A DNA stretch of 64,000 nucleotides from positions 2,728,001 to 2,792,000 of the forward strand of contig NC_064679.1 in assembly GCF_023278565.1 (NCBI RefSeq), given 5' to 3'. Below, one piece after another: positions 24,468-35,866 of this stretch. Under the pieces are notes generated by a model. The model was given only the letters and a program-made list of their open reading frames with translations. It did no database searches and was not told the origin of the DNA. Numbering within the stretch: position 1 is the first letter of the stretch; every line of letters starts with the position of its first letter. The position numbers were made by a program, and so were the translations under genes. Source of the stretch: Colletotrichum lupini. Taxonomy: Eukaryota; Ascomycota; Sordariomycetes; Glomerellales; Glomerellaceae.

Positions 24468-27400
24468 GGTAGACGCTAAACAACATGGATGGTGGGCCTT
24501 TCACATGTGTTGTCAGATGTAGCCTGCTCGCTGTCTGATCCAAGATCGCCAGGGGAATTTTCCCGCAGGCTTGGCCAGATGGATCGAAACCGCAGGCCCA
24601 ACTAGTCTCCGGCGCCCGCCCAGAACTTAGAAAGCCGTAGGCCACATACATCACACTGATGATGACGACTCTGGGCTGGCGCTGTTGAAAACGGCGGAGG
24701 AATTAGACGGCCTGTATCAATCAGGTGGAGAACAGCCTTTCAGTGTAGAAGTTAGTCTCGAGTCGTCCGAAGTTAAATGCCGTCGTCTGAACAGCACCAA
24801 GCATGGGCCACACTAGTTTCGTCGACACATATAGCCAAGCCCGTCAAACAATGGCCTCAAACCGGGAAAATAGTTGGTGAGGAGCACATCGTCAGAGACT
24901 GATATATGTGAAGAGGCTAAACGTGAGCGAGTGAAACCACGACTGCGTGGCCCCCAAAGGTTGTTCAGTGTTCACATCCATTGACTGCTGCGCTGGGGTA
25001 TCAGTGTCGTGATAGGGTGGGAGGCTCGCTAATTAAGCATGAACAAAGCGTGGAAGGGGGAGCGGCAACAGCCTGACATCTTCATGCGTAGACATGATGA
25101 AGGAGGTGGTGGATCGATATCAGATCTAGGATAAGAGCCAGGCCCGGATATTGCTCTAGGTCTGTTCGCGGATGCAATCCTTTATTTTGTTCTTCCGAGT
25201 ATCAAGCTCGAGCAGGGCCATGCCCACGTCAATCGTTCGAGGCACCCGTAGTGTAATGAAGAATATTACCAGCCAACGGTGCCATTTGGGCGATTTCGAA
25301 GTCGCTGAGGGATTTCTCCTGGCTTCTAGACCGAGAGTCTTTGCCTCCCGCAAGCAGCCAGGCGAGAAAAATGCAGTTCCTGATCGACTGGTTCCCACCC
25401 CACCACAAGGCGATTCCCCTGGAAGATGCGCAAGGGCAGCAGAGAGTTGTGTGGTTGCGGGGGCGGATGGGCGAGTGAAATCGCTGGGCCCAAGAGCGCA
25501 AGGAGCGCTGACTGGTGAAAGGCCATGAACGCCGACATGGATCCCTGTCCGGCTTGCGCAGGCACGCAAGGCACACGGCGCCACTGGGGTGGGATGGCGC
25601 AGGATGAAACAGTGAAACTTCAGGGGGGCCTGCCAACGGGCGAGGATGGCGGACGACGGAACACCCAGCCAATGACGCCTCTGTCTCGGTCTGGTTGAGC
25701 TACCACTGGGGACGGCCGGGAACCACCGGCCACGAGACCTTTCTCGGCTGTTGGGCTTTTTGGTTGACGCTGTCTTGATTCTTGGAGGCGTCGACTCCAG
25801 TCACTGGTCCAACAGACAAGAAACCCACAACTTTACAACAGCCCAGTCCAGCCCTTCTTTTTTCCTCCGTTCAAGGCGGATCATATCACACTGTTCAGAC
25901 AAGGATGATGGTGGCTTCCCGGAGAAACCTGGCAGGTTGACGATGCGCCGCGGCTCGCACATCTTGAATCGCACAATCTTCTGCCAGGATGTGAACGGTG
26001 CCGCGTGCGAATCGCTCAGAGTTGGCGGGTCGGCGTCCGTCGGGGCCCACGAGTTGATCGAGGTGCCGGTGGATTGGCGATTGTATTGATTAAGAGGTTC
26101 GGTCCCTCCTCGAATACTCCCCTGGTGATGACGGCCGTGGTGAAAGAATTGGATAGGATCCGTCCATCCGGATAGAGCAGTACAAATGCGTGTTGGCCAC
26201 GTCAAGCTTCCTGAAGAAAGGCTGTTTCCTTTTGTGTGCCGACCAAGACTTCGTTACCTGTACGCCACACAGAAGGCAATATGGCAGAGAAAATACATGG
26301 CGGTCGCAGGCCAACGCTTGTGTAGTTGGCGAAGTGCGGATACGTAAGTGGAGGCAGCAGTCGCTGCATCGGACGTAGTGTTGGTATTGAAGGCACCGGT
26401 CCGTCGACGTTCTGTGGATGTATGAAGATGCCCTAAGAGTGAAAGATCCAATGAGGCCGACAAAAGCGAGGGCAACGGACCGGAAGAGGTGTCAAAGGAG
26501 AGCGAGTGACGCGCCGGACTGGTCTCGGCTGTGCTGGTCTGACGATGTTGGGCATTCTTTCCAGAAGGCAGATCATCGCAATCCTTGATTCCCCCTTTTG
26601 GTGGCGGCAGGATTGGGTCGACTGTCGACGGTTGTTTGAACTCTGGGCTGACGATTGGCATCGATCCATGTGCCATCCCGCCGTTCGAGTCGTGCCAGCC
26701 AAACGTTTCTTGGCGGATGGATGGGCGGCGATTGTCACGCAGCGAGCCCGGCAGACACATGGTTGCATCCTCTTCCTAATGGATGGAGGGTCGTGGACCA
26801 AAGCCAGCACACACTCAAATCGAACAGTGGATAGCGGGCATGGATGATGGACTGAAAGGGGAGTGAGTGTGACGGAAGAGAGTGAGGTGGACGGCCAAAA
26901 AGTTGACCGTGGAATAATTGGTACGTATCCAAGGATACTCGGTGGAGAGTGGAGGAAAGGGAAACAAGAGAAAGGGCCAGGGGTTCGTTGACAAACACAA
27001 GCTGTCATTGGTGCAGAGGCCATCTCCTTTGGGTCTTAGCGTTGGATGAGCGGGGGCATCTTAGGAGACACTGTGAGGAGCAAGGGAGCCTTTCCCTTTC
27101 AGTTCGCCAAGTCCCACCGTCGACAGGGGGAGCGCTGGTGAAGCGAAAAGGAAAGACGGCAGGCATGGTGGCATGGCGGCATGGCGCCAGTAATTCTTGC
27201 CCACCCGCAAGTGGCAGTCTCCAGTCGTTGGCTCCAGTCCCTGCGAGTAAAGACCGTCCAGAGCCAACCAGAACGGGCGATAGGGCAATCAAAGAGCGAC
27301 ATCCCCCAGGTCCCAAAGGGACCCGAGCCCCATTCATTCTTTTTTTCGGCCAGGAACCAGGCCCGCGTCAAGGTTGCAAGAGAGGGAAAGCGAGAGGTAG

Positions 27401-28540
27401 AGAGAGAGAAAGGCAGGAAAGAGAGGAGTACCGTGCCTATCTAGAACCGAGAAAGAGCTACTTCACCTTAGGTAGGTACGGAGTAAGGTACCTACCGACC
27501 TGCCTTCCCATAAGGTAGAGAAGATCGCACCTGCAATATTCAATTATTACTCCCACACGCCCGGCCCTGGTCTGCCAATTTACGCGCCCTCTCTTCCCTT
27601 TTTTCCTTCTCCTCAACCTATTCCGTTCCCCATATTGGAAAAAGGATCCTGTCCCTTTCGCTTCTGCTCTAGCAAACACATCATCGCTCCCTTTGTGTTG
27701 TGTCTTGTTTCTATTCTCGCCTTTTCTCTAGACGTTCTCCCTCCCTGGAGTACTCGAAAGCATTACATCTTTGTCGCGGGCTCGAACTTGTACGGCAGAA
27801 ACCACCCACAACTCTCTACCTATCTCTTCAAATATCGCGCGACACGTTGAACGTTCCTTTTCGGCTAGCTAATACTGCACCGAACCGTCCGTCATTACAC
27901 ACGAACGAAACCACTCACAATCATTTCATCAACCTCATCACACTGAGTCACCCCAAGACTCATCACAGCTCACAAAGCAACAATATCAAGTCTCAACCGG
28001 ATCGACGCCGACTCATCGTACTCCCAAAGTACCCCAGGACTGGACTCCTCACCTATTGTCTCGGACGAATAGCAACACAACGCAACTCTCGCGCAGGATA
28101 ATCCACCACGGCCAGCCCGTCGTCTTAATCATTTGTCTTGCTTCTTGCCATCATCACCGTGGACAGACGGACACACAGGCACACCATCAACCCAACGATC
28201 ACTCCCTCGGCAGATCCTCTTAGTGACCGCCCCCATTCACCTTTTTTCGGCATCACTTCCCTGCTGCTCACTTGACTGCAACTGTTTTGCAGCACAAGAT
28301 CCACCTCACACGCCAGTAAAGGTCACAGGTCCAATCACAAGTGCAGTCTCTAGCACTCTTATTCACCACCATCTGCCGCTCTTCACAGTCCGTCACTGCA
28401 CAACAGGCTCTTACTCCCGGATCAGGCGCTTGCGTTCCGTTACTTAACTCAAGCTCACTTCACAACCAGCAAGGCCTTGCGTTTTGCCCACGTCTTCGCA
28501 CTGTCAAATTCGGAGTTAGCTTTTGCCCACACTCATCAAC
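24468..28540. other. 4-kb intergenic region with a long pyrimidine-rich 3' part
   Basis: I find no supported gene. Short frames between 25.1 and 27.4 kb overlap on both strands without a coding signature. A palindromic GGTAGGTAC...GTACCTACC pair lies at 27471-27496. From about 27550 to 28540 the plus strand is C/T/A-rich with many ACAAC and CATC words, like a long fungal promoter plus 5' leader for the gene starting at 28541. Confidence 0.55.
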
Positions 28541-29449
28541 ATGTCGTCTCTCTCACGAGCCTTTACTACCCGTCGGGTCAAGCAGAGCATCGATCTCTCC
28601 GACGCCGCGCGGGGGAAGGAGCGCAGCAACACCATGCAGCGAAGCAAGACCACCAAGCACCCCGTCATCAGACACAAGATCTCTGCGCCTATGGAGCTTG
28701 TTCACACCACCAACATGCTCTCATATAACGCTCCCGATATTCGACCCCGGACCGGAACCGATGCCTCGAGCAACTCATCCAGGAAGTCTTCAGAGGAGGA
28801 CTCGGAAAGCGCCAACTCCGCCGCGTCGTCTCCCCCGACCAGCCCCGACGTCGCGCCTCACGAGCTGTCCAAGGAGCCAAACCACCTGTCCTGCTACTTT
28901 GTTGCCCCTGGCCAGACTATCAACTCTTCGATCCCCGAAGTCCCCGCCATTCCTTCCATTCCCAAGCGCGCACCTTCGCACACGAAGCAGGCGTCATACG
29001 ACGCCGTTGCCCGCCAGCGCTCAGTTTCTCAGATGTCCAAGTCTTCGGACAAGACCGTCTCCTCCAAGGCCAGCATGACATTCTCCTCACGGGCGTCATC
29101 GGGTTCCAGCTCAGCCTCTACCATGTCTCATAGCTCAGTCGCCCCCGCTCTCAAGGCTCCTGTGCCGCCTGTGCCCACGCCCGCATTCCAGCATCACCAC
29201 CAGCCGAGACACGAGAAGCCTGCCGAGCCACACCCCTTCGGCCGCGAGTTGGCCCAGGTTACGGAAATTGCAGAGGAGTTTGGCATCAAGGACGACCTCA
29301 TGTACGAGGAGGAGCGCGCCCTCAAGGCGGAAGGTCTCTGCAAGTTCGCCGCAGAAGACTACCTCACGGAGGTCCAAAGCATCTTCGCCAGCTTCTTCCA
29401 CGACAGCCACGCACCTCAACGTCCAATGGCTGCCGCCGCTTGGATCTGA
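28541..29449 (+). CDS. Conserved serine-rich fungal protein of unknown function
   Basis: Intronless frame of 302 aa from ATG 28541 (MSSLSRAFTTRRVKQS), preferred over an ATG six codons upstream because its context (CAACATGTC) is better. The N-terminal ~70 residues are ordered-looking and basic, with KHPVIRHKISAPMELVHTTN; the centre is a Ser/Pro-rich disordered stretch; the C-terminal ~60 residues (HPFGRELAQVTEIAEEFG..., LCKFAAEDYLTEVQSIFASFF) look alpha-helical. No signal peptide or membrane segment is visible. I recognise this as a conserved ascomycete type of protein but know no function. The long upstream region suggests a regulated gene. Confidence 0.8.
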   Translation: MSSLSRAFTTRRVKQSIDLSDAARGKERSNTMQRSKTTKHPVIRHKISAPMELVHTTNMLSYNAPDIRPRTGTDASSNSSRKSSEEDSESANSAASSPPTSPDVAPHELSKEPNHLSCYFVAPGQTINSSIPEVPAIPSIPKRAPSHTKQASYDAVARQRSVSQMSKSSDKTVSSKASMTFSSRASSGSSSASTMSHSSVAPALKAPVPPVPTPAFQHHHQPRHEKPAEPHPFGRELAQVTEIAEEFGIKDDLMYEEERALKAEGLCKFAAEDYLTEVQSIFASFFHDSHAPQRPMAAAAWI

Positions 29450-31613
29450 TGCGTTGATCACTTTTACCGCCTGCTGGGCATACCTTACTTGAGAACTCTT
29501 CTTTGTACATACTTGCAGGAAGCAAAAAAACAACCTGACTACGACTTCGGCCTTTTTCTTAGGAAGGGAGATGACGAAAACGAGACTTTTGGCTCAGACA
29601 ACAGCCTCACTTGGAGCGGACACTTCGCGAAACAGAGGGAGATTGCTCTGTTTGGAACCTGACGCCCAACTACATGTGGGATAATTGGCGTTTCTGTGTA
29701 TATACCTTTGAATGACGTGTGGATATTCCCCGATAGTGCCTCCTATAGAGGCATCTACCAATATTGCTATTGATAACTGGCTACATCATTTCTGCGGCAT
29801 ATTTTCTTGATTGAGCCTCAAGTGTAATGTGAAGGTGACTTGTTTTGAGGAATGCCACGCGGTCCGTGGTGGTTGACCCAGAGTTCATCGCTGCATGACG
29901 CCACCCGTGCGCTGCAGCCTGTCCACGTTTATTTATTTATTTACTTACTGAAGGGGCCTTATTTCGCCTGATGATTTGTCTTCATTTCATCCGTGCCTTC
30001 ATTTTATCGGATGAGATGAACAAGCAATAGCCTCAAATGCAAACCCACAGACTGGTCGAAAACGGTGTACGAACAGATGCCAACGGGTATGCAACGCACA
30101 GCCAAAGCAAATAGGTAATACTCTCGAGCAAAACCCTTACGGTAAGCTAGGCAATAAAGTCTAGCGTAGTGCAGTACAATTTGGCGAGAGCGGGATGCAG
30201 GCAAGACGGGTTTAGCTCCACCGCCCGCCCGACCGAGCTATCGGAGACAGCGTCGCCGATGGAGGGGGGGGGGGGGGGCGGTCGTGGCGGTTTATCCGCA
30301 TTCTTCCCTTGGTGCCCGGACCGATGAATCTACGCCAGCGCCTTTTTTTTTTTTCCTCCTCCTCCTTTCTGGTGTACGGAGTACCCTCTCTCCCTCTGTT
30401 CGTTTCTTTGTTGTGAAAGTTTTTTTTCTGTTTAGCACAAAGGATAGCAACGGGATATTTTCTCTTCCGGGACCATGGGACGCCCCATTTCCTTTGGGGA
30501 TATCTACGATACCGGTGGACTAGTGACGGTATACGTAATTGCTTTTGAAAGTAGGGCTGTGGCATCCCCCCGTCAATGTGAAGCTGATGATCATCTGAAT
30601 GATGTCCGATGTGGGATCTGTGTCAAGTCCTTTATTGTGTTGTTCGGGGTTCCCGCCTGAAGACGGAAGGATCGTCGGCGCATCGCCGGGGGGAGTTTGT
30701 AGGCTTGTGGGTGTGGCGGGAGTTTTCAAGGGATTCTCTCTTTCTCAAAGTTTGTTGCATATTGTCTTGCATCTGGATCCGGCTTCCTGGCCAACTGGAG
30801 GAGTTTTAGGCTGCATCATTTTGTCTCTCTTTGACTGTTGGTGATTGGAGGTGAGGAAAGGGAGAATGGTGGTGCGCGGAGGATTGGGTCCCGTTTGTGG
30901 ACGGCGGGAGATGGGCCCTGGGTGGGGGGGGGGAGGATGTCATTCAGTAAGGAAGTGTGCATCTCATGAGAGTGGCTGTCCGATTGACGACTGCGACGTT
31001 GATGCCATGTGACGGCCTTTCGGGTCTTGTGGTCTACGCGATGGCACTTCCTTTTTGGAAGCAGTGATTGGGTTTTGTTTCTTTATCGCCCAACCATCTC
31101 TACCATCACGGCTAGGCGTAGACGTTGTTGTTGTTGTTGTTGTTTGTCTAATCGCATAGCTAAAGAGACGTAGAGAAGTGATCAGGTGGGCCACTCTTCA
31201 AGCTTTGCCGGAATCACGCAAGCACCGCATCGTTTCGGCAGAAGAAACCATGAAGAGACTTGTTCCGGGCGTAGCCGTGACAACTTTTGACTATCTGTAC
31301 AAAGTACCCGGTGCAGATACAACGATGTCGAGCTCGCTTGCACTGAAGAAAGACAAGAAAAGAGGAGGGCCTAAACCAAAGAGGACGTCATTGCCATTTC
31401 ATCTATATGAGGAAGTGGAACTTTTCTTTTTTTCACCATTTGACTCCCTTCCCAAGTTTCCCCCCAAAGTCCCCCAAGTAGATGGGATGCCAAGAATGGG
31501 CTTTTGCGATTCCCCTGTTCTGTCCTCTGTCATCCAATTGGGGGCTCTCTGGGGGGACGGGACCCCGCCCCGTTCGTTTCGTTTGATCTTCCTCCAGGGT
31601 GCTTGCCCGCATG
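29450..31613. other. Intergenic region, no supported gene
   Basis: Contains the 3' flank of the serine-rich gene, a 15-bp G run at 30264-30278 and a (GTT)n tract near 31124-31143. Frames are short and without recognisable protein character. It ends at the 9-bp target duplication (31605-31613) of the transposon-like element. Confidence 0.6.
30264..30278. repeat. Poly-G homopolymer (15 bp)
   Basis: Uninterrupted run of 15 G on the plus strand in intergenic DNA, a likely assembly-length uncertainty and potential G-quadruplex. Confidence 0.9.
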
Positions 31614-31718
31614 GAGTACGGTTATTCCGCACCCACACGAAGGCTATCCCGCACCCATACTAGGCCTACTTAAGCAAATAGTGGGCTACACGTGACTGCA
31701 CAGCCGCAGCAGCCACAT
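31614..31718 (+). repeat. Left terminal inverted repeat of the MULE-type element
   Basis: 105-bp arm beginning GAGTACGGTTATTCC; pairs with 32110-32214 on the opposite strand with two mismatches. Confidence 0.92.
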
Positions 31719-31933
31719 GTGAGGCCATGGGCGCGCGCCTTCCCATTATTTCTATTTTGACGCGTAATACCACCTTTTTTTGTCATTTTTGAAGCAGGAT
31801 AAGTACCTGTCCGAGCACCAAAATATGGGCTCTAGAGATGTATTTTCCCTGAGCAAAGACTGGCTTCTGAAGTCGTGGTTTTGACTTCGCGCATAGTCGG
31901 TAGAAGAGGGCAAAGTGGAAGGTGCAATAGACA

Positions 31934-32052
31934 GTGGAAGGTGCAGTTGTGGAAGGTGCAGTTGTGGAAGGTGCAGTTGTGGAAGGTGCAGTTGTGGAAG
32001 GTGCAGTTGTGGAAGGTGCAGTTGTGGAAGGTGCAGTTGTGGAAGGTGCAGT
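31934..32052. repeat. 15-bp minisatellite, eight copies
   Basis: Unit GTGGAAGGTGCAGTT repeated head to tail from 31934, the eighth copy ending 32052, with a degenerate copy just before. The unit is a multiple of three, so frames stay open across it; the minus strand reads repeated Ala-Pro-Ser-Thr-Thr. It lies wholly inside the transposon-like element. Confidence 0.95.
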
Positions 32053-32109
32053 GGAAGCTGCGCCTTCCAATCCTCTAGAACTGCCGGAATAATAGAGATT
32101 CCGGGTCAA

Positions 32110-32214
32110 ATGTGGCTGCTGCGGCTGTGCAGTCACGTGTAGCCCACTATTTGCTTGAGTAGGCCTAGTATGGGTGCGGGATAGCCTTCGTGTGGGTGCG
32201 GAATAGCCGTACTC
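32110..32214 (-). repeat. Right terminal inverted repeat of the MULE-type element
   Basis: 105-bp arm ending ATAGCCGTACTC, the reverse complement of 31614-31718 apart from two mismatches; followed directly by the 9-bp target duplication. Confidence 0.92.
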
Positions 32215-32223
32215 GCCCGCATG

Positions 32224-33653
32224 AATGATGCAGAACAGCAAGCGAAAGGAGGGGATCGGGAGGGGGCGCTCGAACGGTACGGTGACCTGTAAGGCGACTG
32301 GGGCCGTGTTCACCAGGTATTCCGTCCCCGTTGATCGCCGTGAGGCTGCAGCCCGCAGGCCGCAGGCCGCGAAGGCGGGTGTTTGATCGGAGGTCAGGAT
32401 GGGGGCTGAGGATGCCCCCCGGAGATTTCGGGCTGTTCGAAACCTGTCTTGTGGGTACAGACACGGCATGGAAATTCCTCCTATTGCTGGAGATGCCCCT
32501 TTTCGCCGTCCCTCCTCTCCTTTTCTTGGGACAGATTGGGGGTTGAGGTCGAAATGGCATTTTCTGTGCCGTCGATGAAATGGGATGCGGATGCGGCTCT
32601 TTTTTTGTTAATGCATTGGGCGATCATCAAGTCTCCGACGCGTCGAGGTGCCGCAGATTCGGAGATCTTGGTGTCACCCCTTGCTCGATCGGTTGCGAGT
32701 TGACGAATTGCTCGACTCTACATCTCGACGATGCTTAGATCGGATGACATTATTCCCCCCCATTGGTAATGCTGGACTTCATTTGCGAATGATAATGTGC
32801 CATCGATCTAAGTTTAGTATTGACGGGGGATTTGGGGGGGTTAGGAAGTGCATGAGGTAAGATACGCCCCGACTCCCCCTTCAAAGTGAAATACAATAAT
32901 GTCAAAAATATGAGCAAGCTTTCTCCATCAGTTCATCACATCTCAACACATGAATTCAGTGACAAGCGGGCCACACCAGTTCCAAACAGAGCCATGTGAG
33001 CAGTGCCGATGGGCCGGTGCGTGGCTGCGATCTTCACCTTTCGTCAAGTCCCTTATGCGCGGTTCATCGAAGACTGCAGCACCGGTCAGAGTTTGGACCC
33101 GTGGTTTCGGGATGACCCCCCGAGGTACGGCGCCGAGCCCGCTGCAGACTCGGAAGCCTCGGAGCGGGAACCTCGGAACTTTAAACACCCTCGGCCCCTC
33201 CGCCCCGTTGAGACATGACGGGCGGCGGCGTTCGGGGGGGCACAACGATGGAAAACCAAACACCACATGGTCACGTAGTGTAAGTCGACGAGCAGCCCTG
33301 CTGTGATGCCAAAAGTTTCGCTAGAGATACTGGAACCGCCGATTTCACCATCGGATTTTCTGACCCGCATTCCTTTGGCTGGCACTAGGGTAGATGATCG
33401 GAGGATAGAATCCCTGGGTATCTTGATTTTTGCATCGGCCATACGCCAGGGGCAACCTGTTTATCGAAAGTCACTAACGCCGTTTTGCTTTTGTGGCGAG
33501 TACTTCTACACCGCAGCCATTATATAAGTAAAGCAGCTCAAAGGCTAAAGCCAATTATTGAACCAGCCAGTCAGCGGCCGGTGTCTCGATTTTGCCATTC
33601 TATAAGGATCATGAGTTCTGTATTCAGATTGCTTGTGTTGGCCCGGAAACAAC
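32224..33653. other. Intergenic region, no supported gene
   Basis: No frame with recognisable protein features. A minus-strand frame from 32469 that runs into the transposon arm and minisatellite is a repeat artefact. Confidence 0.55.
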
Positions 33654-34121
33654 TCACCGCTTCTGCTTCTTCTTCTCCGGAGATGCTTCCGAACTGCTTG
33701 CAAATGCTCCAACCTCGCGGAGGGTATGCGGTACATACCTCTGCTGCCATGGCTCGCTTCCTCTATTTCTTTTCTTGGGTGAAGCAGGGCTACTCGTGCC
33801 AGGGCTTCTGGGTCGCGTCGAGGGAGTGTATGCGGAGGCAAACCTGGGCTCGAGACCGTCAAGGGCGTCAAGAGCGGTAGTAGTGCTTGATTTATCCCCT
33901 TGTTGCTCCAGCCAGGCGTTGATGTCTTGCTCGTCCAGCACCTTTTCCTCCGTCGCGCCCGTCCAGTGTGAATTGGCGTCCGCAGGATCTCGATTGCCCT
34001 TATATAAGAGAAAATCAGAAAGAGACTTATCGTTTGGGAAGGACTTGAAGACATGGCAGAATGATTCGTAACTCTTCCTCTTCCGAACAACATCTGGGCA
34101 AGATGCCGCAGGCGAGGTCAT
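33654..34121 (-). CDS. Possible small basic protein or gene fragment
   Basis: A minus-strand frame of 155 aa from ATG 34121 (MTSPAASCPDVVRKRK) has coding-like composition: FKSFPNDKSLSDFLLYKG, an acidic middle (DEQDINAWLEQQ) and a basic end (SPEKKKQKR). The TGA that ends it overlaps a perfect GTGAGT donor at 33655, so the true protein may continue through an intron that I could not extend convincingly. No family is recognised. Confidence 0.35.
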   Translation of the reverse strand: MTSPAASCPDVVRKRKSYESFCHVFKSFPNDKSLSDFLLYKGNRDPADANSHWTGATEEKVLDEQDINAWLEQQGDKSSTTTALDALDGLEPRFASAYTPSTRPRSPGTSSPASPKKRNRGSEPWQQRYVPHTLREVGAFASSSEASPEKKKQKR

Positions 34122-35866
34122 CTATGTGATTGAGAGAGCCTAGCACGATGAGACTTTGAATAATGGCGTGCTAGACTTGATCCTGATTGAACTTCATGGA
34201 GCGAAGTTGACTTTGTACAATTTAGTATCAATGGCCACTGCAATGATCTCTCCATGGGCTTAGGCTGTAATTAACGAGAGAGCAATTGTTGCAGCTAGAG
34301 ACGTGGTCCCCGAGCGGCCGCCCAAGGAGGGACTTCAGAGAAGCCGAACCTGGAAGCCTGGATGTGCCCCACGAGAGTTTTTGGCATCCTGGACAGCTTC
34401 AACCGAGAACCCGACAAGTTCGCTCAAGCCGTTGCGGGAGCTCTACAAGCTTATTTCTCTCCCAGAAGGATGAACAAGATGCTGCGAAGGATCCATGAGG
34501 ATGTGCCAACGACCGACCCTCCGCAATCCAGGAAGCAGGTTTGAGTGTTGCCTTGATGGATAAAATTGATCCATGGATGACCATAGATTGAGGATGGACT
34601 TGTGAGCCTGCGTAAGACGGTAGATCCGGGATCGGGTTCGGGCGGCCAACCTGTAGCCTTATAACAGCCCTATACTCATGGTGTGCCCGATATGTCATCT
34701 ACTGAATCCTCGATCTCTTTTCTGGGACGAGTGATGGAGGTCACATAAGCGCGACTAGCGCCCTGAGAGGCTGTAGCGATACTGCCTCCCTGAGATCAAA
34801 GCATGTTGCCGGTCGCAGGGCCATATTTCTGCAGCAACTGTCAGCAGCGTTGACAGAGCCTGCCTCGTTGAGACCGGTTTCGAGTGAGCAGCCTGAAGCC
34901 AATGTGTGTCAAGTGAAAGGGTTTGAGGTCCAGAACCAAAAAGCAATTAGGCAACGAAATCGAGATGTCCGCCGGGTCCTGAATATGTGCTGCATGTTCC
35001 AGCGGTGAGCACTCCGAGGTCGAAGGACGGCGTTAAAGTTGATTATCGCATGATCAGGCACACCCCTTGTAAAATTGAAATCGCCGCTTTATGAGCATTG
35101 TGTATCTTGATATCTTCGAAACCGTTCGCTATCTGGAAGAGATATGAGGTGTTTGGGTGTAATAGCGCTATGGTCAACAGCTGGCGAGAGCCGCGGGAAC
35201 AGCGTTGAGTATCAGCAAACCCGTCTTTGAGGTTTCTGAAGCCTTTCAATCAAGGAATGTTCCAGAAGCAGACGTCCATTTCTGGCCTCATCTTTTGATG
35301 GCGGCTAATGATCATCCTGGTTTGATAGCTGCCTGTGCCGAGATGATTATCGTGTAGCCTAGAGTGGGCGTACAGGATTGGTCGCGACGTACGAAAATGT
35401 CAAGGTCTCAAGGTGCAAGCCAGCCATTGAGAGCATTTCCCTTCCCTCATAGATTCGCTTACGAGTGAGAAATGGGCTGGAATCGGTAGGCAAATTGGGA
35501 CTTTGGTGTGGTGTTCTAACACGGACGTACGTTGGAATAAGTTGTTCGGCAAGTGGTTAAGAATAAGCTACCTTAGAGTTGAAGACCGGGGTGGGAGCTT
35601 TGGTGGAGATGAGTGGACCAAATCCGACGGGCCTGTTGGAGACCACAGACATCCATCCAGGTGCCAGCTAAAAGCCACCACCAGCCACAGTTTGGTAAGG
35701 GGTCGTGAATTTGGAAGCGACCCCTGTGGTAGCTATGATGAAGCTGTGCGCCTGGACTCGGCTTCGTTTCGTTTCGTTTCACCCACCACCAAAACCTGAC
35801 TGTCTCGACAATGCCTCCCGTCTCCTTCTTCCTTCGACAAACCCGAAGGTGTTGAATGAATGGTCA
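34122..35866. other. Intergenic region with one possible gene fragment
   Basis: Apart from a short coding-like frame at 34362-34544 (listed separately) I see nothing. The last few hundred bases are the promoter and leader of the polysaccharide deacetylase gene. Confidence 0.55.
34362..34544 (+). other. Short coding-like frame, possibly a gene remnant
   Basis: Sixty codons with plausible protein character (FGILDSFNREPDKFAQAVAG, AYFSPRRMNKMLRRIHED), open further upstream in the same frame and ending at a GTTTGAG sequence. It could be an exon of an unresolved gene or a pseudogene piece. No family recognised. Confidence 0.22.

Larger units (their letters stand above)
31614..32214. mobile_element. 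601-bp non-autonomous TIR element (Mutator-like MITE)
   Basis: Bases 31614-31718 are repeated in inverted orientation at 32110-32214. The arms are 105 bp each and differ at two positions by my alignment; both differences are C/T transitions. The termini start GAGTACGG and end CCGTACTC. The element is flanked by a perfect 9-bp direct repeat, GCCCGCATG, at 31605-31613 and 32215-32223. A 9-bp duplication with long terminal inverted repeats is the footprint of Mutator-like (MULE) transposition; hAT elements would give 8 bp. The interior has no transposase frame, only an array of eight 15-bp units. The near-identical arms and perfect duplication suggest a young insertion moved in trans by a transposase elsewhere. 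Confidence 0.9.

Noticed and set aside
28341..29078. 245-codon plus-strand frame overlapping the serine-rich gene
   Set aside because: Out-of-frame shadow of the gene at 28541 with Pro/Arg/Ser bias.
31614..32214. hAT classification of the inverted-repeat element
   Set aside because: The flanking duplication is 9 bp, not 8, and the arms are far longer than usual for hAT MITEs.
31783..32469. 228-codon minus-strand frame with APSTT repeats
   Set aside because: Created by the 15-bp minisatellite and one transposon arm; it crosses the element boundary and the target duplication.
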